This document shows positions 57,780 to 64,000 of a stretch of DNA of 64,000 nt, piece by piece. The first letter of the stretch is position 1. The number at the start of each line of letters is the position of its first letter. The stretch spans positions 17,794,001-17,858,000 of the forward strand of contig NC_071332.1 in the NCBI RefSeq assembly GCF_010183535.1. Direction: 5' to 3'. The translations under genes and the position numbers were made by a program. Origin of the DNA: Caenorhabditis remanei. Lineage: Eukaryota; Nematoda; Chromadorea; Rhabditida; Rhabditidae. Under the pieces are notes generated by a model, which did no database searches, was not told the DNA's origin, and saw nothing but the letters and a program-made list of their open reading frames with translations.

Positions 57780-60249
57780 ATGTCCCAACAACCAACCGAC
57801 GGTCCGCTGGACCCGGAGAAACAAGAGCTGAGCATCGCTGTCACTGCCGCCGAGGACTTTGAAGAGAAGGTCGAGGAAGTTGGGAAGGTTCCGCCTCCAG
57901 ATGGTGAGTTATAGCGAATCGAAATGGTTTTTTGAAAGTGTTTTTGGTTTGAAATATGGTCTCGCGCGTAACTCGCTCAAAACACAATATTATGAGCCTA
58001 AAAATATACCAAAATGTGAATCTCGGCGTGTTCTATGTTTGTGACCTACTACGGGCCGGGCTAGAAAGGCTTTTTTTTTGACAATTTTCGCGTTTTTAGC
58101 ACTTTTCTTCTGCCCGCGGCTTGTTAACGACTAGCCATCCGGCCCACAATTCGCCACAGACATAGAACTCGCCGTGATCTACATTTTGGTATATTTTTAA
58201 GCCTTTAATATTGAGTTTTAAGCAAGTTACGCGCCGGCAAGTATGACTATAACAATTTTTCGAAAATTCGAAACTGCGATGAGTCATAGATGAATATTTA
58301 TAATTTTTCAGGTGGCTACGGATGGGTCATCGTCGTGGCGAGTTTCCTCGTCAACATGTGCGTTGACGGTGTGATCTACACCTTCCCAGCTACTCTCATC
58401 CCGCATTGGACCAAAATGTTCGGAGCTGAAACGTCTGCCAGTAATACCGTGTCGTTGCTCACAGGATTCTACTATCTCTCTGGTAAGAATCCGCCTCACT
58501 AACTAGGGAAGGCCTCCGGGTGACTGTGGAGTTATAGAACGTGACCTATATCATTGGAATGCTGAGAAAATGCTGCATACAAATGTATATTCTGTTTTTG
58601 CCCTCGAGGCCTGGTACTCAAAAAAAATAAGGTCAAAGTTCGGAAAAATGACAAATTTTTGCTTTTTTGTCATTTTTCCTAACTTTGACCTTGTTTTTCT
58701 CGAATGCCAGGCCTCGAGGGCAAAAACTGAATATACATTTGTGATCAGTGTTCTCTCAGCTTTCCAATTATATAGATCACGTTCTATAAATCCACGGATG
58801 TTTTCCTTAGAAAGAACCTATCCAATAACGTCTGAAATTTTGCAGGTCCTCTCGCCTCTTCGCTCGTCGCCGTGTTCGATGTCCGCTCGGTTTGCATGGC
58901 TGGAGGAATTCTGACGGCATCGGCGTTCATCGCGTGCTCAACCCTCTCCGAAGCTTACCAATACTACCTCCTGTTCGGAATTGTCGGTGGTATTGGATTC
59001 GGATGCATGTATCTCCCGTCGATCGTCGTCCTCTCCTCCTACTTCGAGAAGAAACGCAGCTTCGCCACTGGAATCGCCGTTTGTGGCTCGGGAATCGGCA
59101 CGATGTTATTCTCCAGACTTAACATCAAAGTCATGGGACTGCTGAATGACAACGCATCGCATTTCTTGTTCTACATGGCTGGAATCATCCTTTTCGGAGT
59201 CATCTCCGCGTTGTTCTTCCGTAAACTTAAGCCATCCGAGCAGCAAGTGACGAAAGTTGCCAAGATGGTCAGAGAGTACGAGGGAAAACCGGATGAGCCG
59301 TCGCAAAGACTTCTCGAAGATGTTCGTGCCGATTTGGAGGAGCTGAATCGCCCAGGACACAATCCTGATGCATTCTATGTCAATACTTGTAAGTTTTAAA
59401 AGAATTTTCAGAAAATTTCAAAATTCTTCATTTTCAGTGGACAAGAAAATCGCTGAAGCTGCTCACGCCGAGCATGTGATCCACGCCACGGAGAACCACA
59501 CTGTCAAGCACGTCACCAAGAAGAACAAATTCACTCAGTTTAAGGATGAACTGTGCTCGGTGATCGATAAAGATCTCCTCTACTCTCCCAGTTTTCTGAC
59601 TTTCGCCTTCTCCGGAACTCTCGCCGTCATGTCATTCTTGGTCCCATTCGTCTATATCAGTGATCTCATGCCGGGCGATATTTATACAATCCATGAGCGT
59701 TCGTTGCCACTTCTCTTCATTGGCGGCTTCAACATTGCGTTCCGTATCATCTGTGGCTTCATTTCGGATCACCCGAAGATGTCGGCTCTTCAGGTCTCCA
59801 ACTTTGTCATCATTCTTGCCGGAATCTCCATCGCCGCTATGCCGTTCAGCACCACTCTTTGGCATTATATTCTTCTCTGTGTTCCATTCAGTGCTGGAGT
59901 TGGTAAGGGTTTTTTCTAATAATTTTTAAAAAGAAAATATGAATTTTCAGCTTGCTTCGCTGCTCTCCGTTCCGTCATCTGTGTCGAACTTGTCGGTGTC
60001 AAAAAGCTCGGAAATGCTTTCGGAATTCTCATGGTTTTTATGGGATTCGGCGCGGTGTCGGGACCTGCAATCGCTGGACAGATCAAAGCTGCTTCTGGAA
60101 ATCTGAATCTCGCCTTCTACATCATGGGAGGCGTCTTCACCTTCTCCGCCATCATGACTCTTCGTTTGACTCAAATGAAGGCGTGGGAGGAATCGAGAAA
60201 AGCGAAGAAGGCAAGAGGAACGGAGATGCGTGTCATGGCGAATCATTAA
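57780..60249 (+). CDS. SLC16-type monocarboxylate transporter-like protein
   Basis: Predicted plasma-membrane major facilitator of the SLC16 family, which in animals carries lactate, pyruvate and similar acids, often with protons. Five exons in phase: 57780-57903, 58312-58482, 58846-59388, 59438-59902 and 59951-60249; 533 residues. PPPDGGYGWVIVVASF (about 38-53) is the family signature at TM1. GIVGGIGFGCMYLPSIVVLSSYFEKKRSFATG covers TM4-5, a long charged loop of about 90 residues separates the two six-helix halves, and GGFNIAFRIICGFISD marks TM8. ACAG lies just upstream of the ATG. Intron 2 (363 nt) carries a palindromic MITE. The last 40 codons and the 3' flank are duplicated at the right window edge. 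Confidence 0.9.
58501..58811. repeat. palindromic MITE in SLC16-like intron 2
   Basis: Second copy of the ACTAGGGAAGG family (see 53869-54195): ends AACTAGGGAAGGCCTCCGGG and CCACGGATGTTTTCCTTAG, with inner CCCTCGAGGCCTGG / CCAGGCCTCGAGGG arms. Confidence 0.8.
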
Positions 60250-61963
60250 TTTCTTTTTTGGAATTTTCATTTTATCTGTTCATTTATTGATTCCCATTGA
60301 TGATTTTTCTTTTATCTGTCTCCTGTTTTTTTTATTCTAAACCCGTTTCACACAGAGTTTGACTCTTTTTTCCCCCGTTTGTTGTCCCAAAGCATTTTTT
60401 CTAGGTGCATTTCTTCTTCTTCTTTTCACCGGTTTTCCCCTCCCAATCCCCGAAAATTCACTTCTTTCACTCAGTTAGACTGACTTCGTATCTCAAATTG
60501 ATTGTCGTTAGATTGTTAATTAATTCCAATTCCATCACTCTATAATTAATAACTGATAATTCATATGTGAGCTTATAAAGTCTACGGTTTTTTAATAACT
60601 TTTCAATTGTACTGTTAGGCCACTTATCATTCATCAATGACCACGCCTGAAAACTTATTGTGATGACTCTACTCGAAACACATGGAATATGCAAATTAGG
60701 TCAGAGGAATCACAAAAAAGTTGGTGTCGGAAGACTATAAGTACTCGGGGAATCATTTTGAAATGTCATCTTTTTGTAAATTTTTCATTTTAGGCGATTT
60801 TTAAACGATTTTCAGAACATTTCAGATTTTCAAAATGCTCAAAAGTTGTGAAGTGCACCCGACGACGTCATCTGAAGAGTACCCGTTCCCGGATATTCGG
60901 AAGACGTCAAACACTAATTACACAGATAGATCAAATATTGGATGGCCTAGTTTTCCGGGGGGAAACTAGGCCATCATCTTAAAATGAAAATTTATTTTTA
61001 AAAAAGGCCCTATTTCGAAAGGGTGCCACGCCCCCAAATCGTGCCCAAATTCTTTGAATTTTGTATAGTTTTGTAGATCGAACCTAGTAAATCATTTTTG
61101 TAGTTGACCATTTTTTGATAGGTACCGCCCATAAAAAGATGTGGGTCACGCGGGAAATTCAAATTTTGAACTTTGAAGAAAACTGCTTGATTATAAACAC
61201 TCATAACTTTTTATGCAGAAGTCCTACAAAAAAGTTCTCAACTACAAAAATGAAGGTCTAGACTTCCTCTACAAAATGGTTTAGAAAATTTTATAGAAAT
61301 TCGTCGAGATCAAATTTTATAAATCTTTTTTGATTGATTTATTTATTGACGAAGGGACAGACCAAGATGAGTGCACTGAGAACTAATTTTATTTTTGTGA
61401 ACCCTGCGGTCACCAATTTTTAAAATCTTTTTCTTCAATTAGAGCAGCAAGGGCCCTCAAAAAGCATTGAACATCTAACATAAGAGGACGGGGTTGCATC
61501 TTCGCTACTCAATCTTCTACCCGGCATTTTTCCGATTCCTCTTTTCCCGCTCTACCTCATTAGTCGATGGTTATCTGTCACATCACCAATCTACACACAC
61601 GTAGAACCTGCGAACCCTCCGAGAATCGAGCAGTCCATCTGCCACTGTCATCATTTCTCGACGTCTCCATCCAATAGGCAAGAAAACCCATCGACAAACA
61701 TTGAATATTAAACATTAAAAACTCTACGCACACAATATAAAACTTCGAGGTCTCCGAGACTCTAAGTGTCCGATTGCCACTTCATATCTGGATATCTCAT
61801 AGGCCTAGAGGTTTTCCGTCAAACAATGAATACATTGCGCCGTTCTTCGAAAAAGATCTGACAACAATCAAAGCGGTTTCTGCAATAATTTATGGGATTT
61901 AGAATATAGTAAAAAACAATATTACAATTAAAACAAATTCAGAGATTCTGAAACATGAGTATA
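60250..61963. other. intergenic region with family-1 repeat
   Basis: No gene supported. 60250-60700 is 3' flank of the SLC16-like gene. 60990-61270 is a family-1 palindrome closely related to 49900-50160. About 61490-61830 has two loosely similar segments around CATTGAATATTAAAC and CTCCGAGA words. Confidence 0.4.
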
Positions 61964-63048
61964 TCAAACAACTTGATCGATTGCAGTTCCTCTCTCACAG
62001 ACTTCCACAACTTTATAGTGATGATCAAAGATCGAACGGTATACGTTCAACTCTGTTGACTCGTCGATTGGAATTGTTACACATTTTCTGAATTCTGTAT
62101 AGTTGACAAAAATCATAACCCAACAACTCACCTGCCATCCAACATTGTCTTTCTGGCGTTCAGTTTCGAATCTAGAATATCAAATATGAATTTCACGGAT
62201 AAACTGTGATTTGCCATCAAAATACTTCCAATCGGTCTATCGGATCTTTTCGATACTTTGCTACAGTAGTCCGCAATCTCTTCTTTCCGCATCCATGAAT
62301 CAATTAGGATGAGTTCACAATTCCATTCTGATACTATTTCTGTGTTGATTCTTTCTGCGATATACCCCAGAATTCTCACTGTTACGTGCTTCGCCATTTT
62401 CAGCTAAAATTATGCATGGAATTAAAGATCAGTTTTAAAACTTGCAACTTACAGTGTCTTCTCGAAGTGTAGTATCTATTTCCACATATTCAATTGGAAT
62501 AATTGTTGGGAACCATGCAGTGGTTCTCTTCACATCCAAGTTTTTGATAGCAATTGGAATGCATTTCGAAATGAACTCTGGTCCGGTCTGAAAATTGTTA
62601 TAGAAATGAAAAAAAAAAACTAAAAACACTCACCATCAACTCAACATTTTTGATGCGTGTCCCCTTTCTGCTTAAATTATACAATACAAATTTCTCCACT
62701 GCCTGTTCGGGTCCCAAACAGGTGAGCCGATCAACATGTTTCCTGTTAGAATGGTTATTCATACGCATCTCATTTCCTTCATTCTCCGAAAATGAAAATC
62801 CAAAAGAATCAAATTTCGTGATAATATGGTATTGCCCCACACCCAACAACATGACTAATTCGAGGTGATAGGGCAACATTTCTTCCATTTTTCTGATTGC
62901 TGGGCACATGGCATAGAAATGTTTTCTGAAATTGGTATTTACGTCTGAAATTGGGCTTATACGTGAGAAAAACTGACCTTTTCCCAAAATTAATATACTC
63001 TAAGACAGCTTTGGAAGACTGATAAGCCAGTGGTTTGCTTCGAGACAT
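61964..63048 (-). CDS. DUF3557-like nematode protein
   Basis: Five exons in phase: 63048-62978, 62925-62634, 62587-62453, 62403-62132 and 62087-61964; 297 residues. The N-terminus SKPLAYQSSKAVLEYINFGKR followed by FYAMCPAIRKMEEMLPYHLELV matches the start of nematode DUF3557-type proteins, a large and rapidly evolving family of unknown function often grouped with F-box-associated families. No F-box, signal peptide or membrane helix is seen. The last exon uses the second of two adjacent acceptors (ATTCAG rather than TACAG), because only that one gives a long frame ending ERGTAIDQVV. A related first-half exon is present on the opposite strand at 63761, so the family has been duplicated locally. 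Function unknown. Confidence 0.6.
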
Positions 63049-63760
63049 TTTGGAAAATCTGAAACAATGGAAGTCAGAAAAGAAAGAATAGAAAACTGAA
63101 TATAAAAAACGGAAAGTGAGCTATCACTTCAGTTCGCAGTAAGTAATGTCACGGGCAAGCCGATACTTCTCGGTCTCTCATTCCAATAGAGGTTCTCAAC
63201 ACACATTGATTGATGCCTCATTAACCGATTGCTATCTGCCAAGCCACGAATTGAGATATGCGCTCACATTCTAAAATAACGTGGGTACATCAAATAACGT
63301 GAGAACTGAAACGTTCGATAAATAATAATCGCCTGGTAAGGTTCTGACGGTGGCGTTTGAAAATAAAGTGGAGTAAATCAACAATATGCTTGTTTCTATC
63401 AGGCTATGCCGTGCGGGGCTAAGCAGATTTCTGGTTTATTTTACCGGCCCGACATTACTGTGGTTCAGAAAGAGAATAATGACGACGTGGCGTTGTAATG
63501 AGGTGGTAATGACTTAAAAGATAATTATTGGCTAATCAGGCTGTGGGAATAGGTTAATGAGGCATCATTCAATGTGTGTATAGAACCGTTTGACGTCTAT
63601 TGGAATGAGAGGAGACGGTGTCGGGGCTGCTGAGTGCACAGAGATCTCACCCATTATGTTATTTGCTTCTGGCAGACAGTGGATTGGTGACGTGGCAATC
63701 AACCAACACAGAGAACCATTGGAAGAAAATAACGAAAAATAATGTGTTTATCAATTTCAG
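63049..63760. other. intergenic region
   Basis: Upstream of the DUF3557-like gene and of the edge chimera. GC content is higher than in the repeat-rich parts; no frame or RNA gene supported. Confidence 0.35.
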
Positions 63761-63953
63761 GAAACATCTATATGCCATGTGGCCAGCAATCAAAAAACTG
63801 GAAGAAGATTTGCCTTATCACCTCGAATTGGTCGGCGTCTTCTCGTTCTTTGCCATAATGACTCTTCGTTTGACTCAAATGAAGGCGTGGGAGGAATCGA
63901 GAAAAGCGAAGAAAGCAAGAGGAACGGAGATGCGTGTCATGGCGAATCATTAA
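63761..63953 (+). pseudogene. chimeric fragment: DUF3557-type exon fused to SLC16-like tail
   Basis: An acceptor TCAATTTCAG at 63751-63760 leads into KHLYAMWPAIKKLEEDLPYHLELV, a clear copy of exon 2 of the DUF3557-like gene on the other strand. At about 63831-63834 the sequence switches, in frame, to the C-terminal tail of the SLC16-like gene (VFSFFAIMTLRLTQMKAWEE to MANH, TAA at 63951-63953). No upstream exon or promoter is evident, so it is probably a non-functional duplication product, although the frame is open and an exon further upstream cannot be excluded. Confidence 0.7.
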
Positions 63954-64000
63954 TTTCTTTTTCGAATTTTCATTTTATCTGTTCATTTATTGATTCCCAT
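63831..64000 (+). repeat. segmental duplicate of 60131-60298
   Basis: About 170 bp nearly identical to the end of the SLC16-like gene and its 3' flank (through CATTTATTGATTCCCAT), continuing past the window edge. A few substitutions (for example TTCTCGTTCTTTGCC against TTCACCTTCTCCGCC) show it is not an assembly copy. Confidence 0.85.

Noticed and set aside
1..64000. tRNA, rRNA or other standard RNA genes
   Set aside because: I looked for cloverleaf-type A and B box pairs and conserved rRNA words and saw none I could support; a covariance-model scan would be decisive.

Overview
The window reads as nuclear DNA of a Caenorhabditis-type nematode. The exon-intron genes have very short introns (about 45-60 nt), TTTTCAG-like acceptors and acceptor-like sites just upstream of start codons that suggest spliced-leader trans-splicing. 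The gene families are also nematode-typical: str, srd and srw chemoreceptors, an IRLD receptor-L-domain protein, a Sulfotransfer_2 enzyme and a DUF3557-like protein. The species cannot be named from the sequence alone. All gene models were assembled by hand from splice sites and reading-frame phase; none was confirmed by search or RNA data.

Left part (1-30.6 kb). The 5' end of a Helitron replication gene runs off the left edge. It is followed by the C-terminal part of a 7TM receptor, a complete str receptor (338 aa, minus strand), a Sulfotransfer_2 enzyme (322 aa, minus), an srd receptor (325 aa, plus), a 187-aa CXXC protein (minus) and a second srd receptor (322 aa, minus). An LTR retroelement sits inside an intron in two of these genes: a 6.6-kb BEL/Pao-type element without pol in intron 1 of the str gene, and a 1.9-kb gag-only Ty3-type element in intron 2 of the sulfotransferase gene. 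Both have 5-bp target duplications, nearly identical LTRs and lie antisense to the host gene.

Middle (30.6-46.9 kb). A Ty3/gypsy element has an open gag-pol frame but no 3' LTR. It runs into a 2.6-kb near-perfect palindrome, which in turn abuts a small TRIM-like LTR element. Next come a third srd receptor (minus) whose C-terminus reads into a 10-bp minisatellite, an srw receptor (plus), an IRLD gene (plus) and an aldose 1-epimerase (minus).

Right part (46.9-64 kb). Two tandem SLC17-type major facilitator genes (minus) differ strongly in intron content. They are followed by a possible 106-aa gene, an SLC16 monocarboxylate-transporter-like gene (533 aa, plus) and a DUF3557-like gene (297 aa, minus). 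At the right edge a truncated chimera joins a DUF3557-type exon in frame to a duplicated tail of the SLC16 gene.

The genes do not form one pathway: this is an arm-like region of sensory receptors, transporters and metabolic enzymes. Introns and intergenic DNA are filled with short palindromic, MITE-like repeats. The signal I find most worth following is a 7-mer, CCCCAGC, that recurs 20 times on one strand across the BEL element, in coding and non-coding parts and in all three reading frames.
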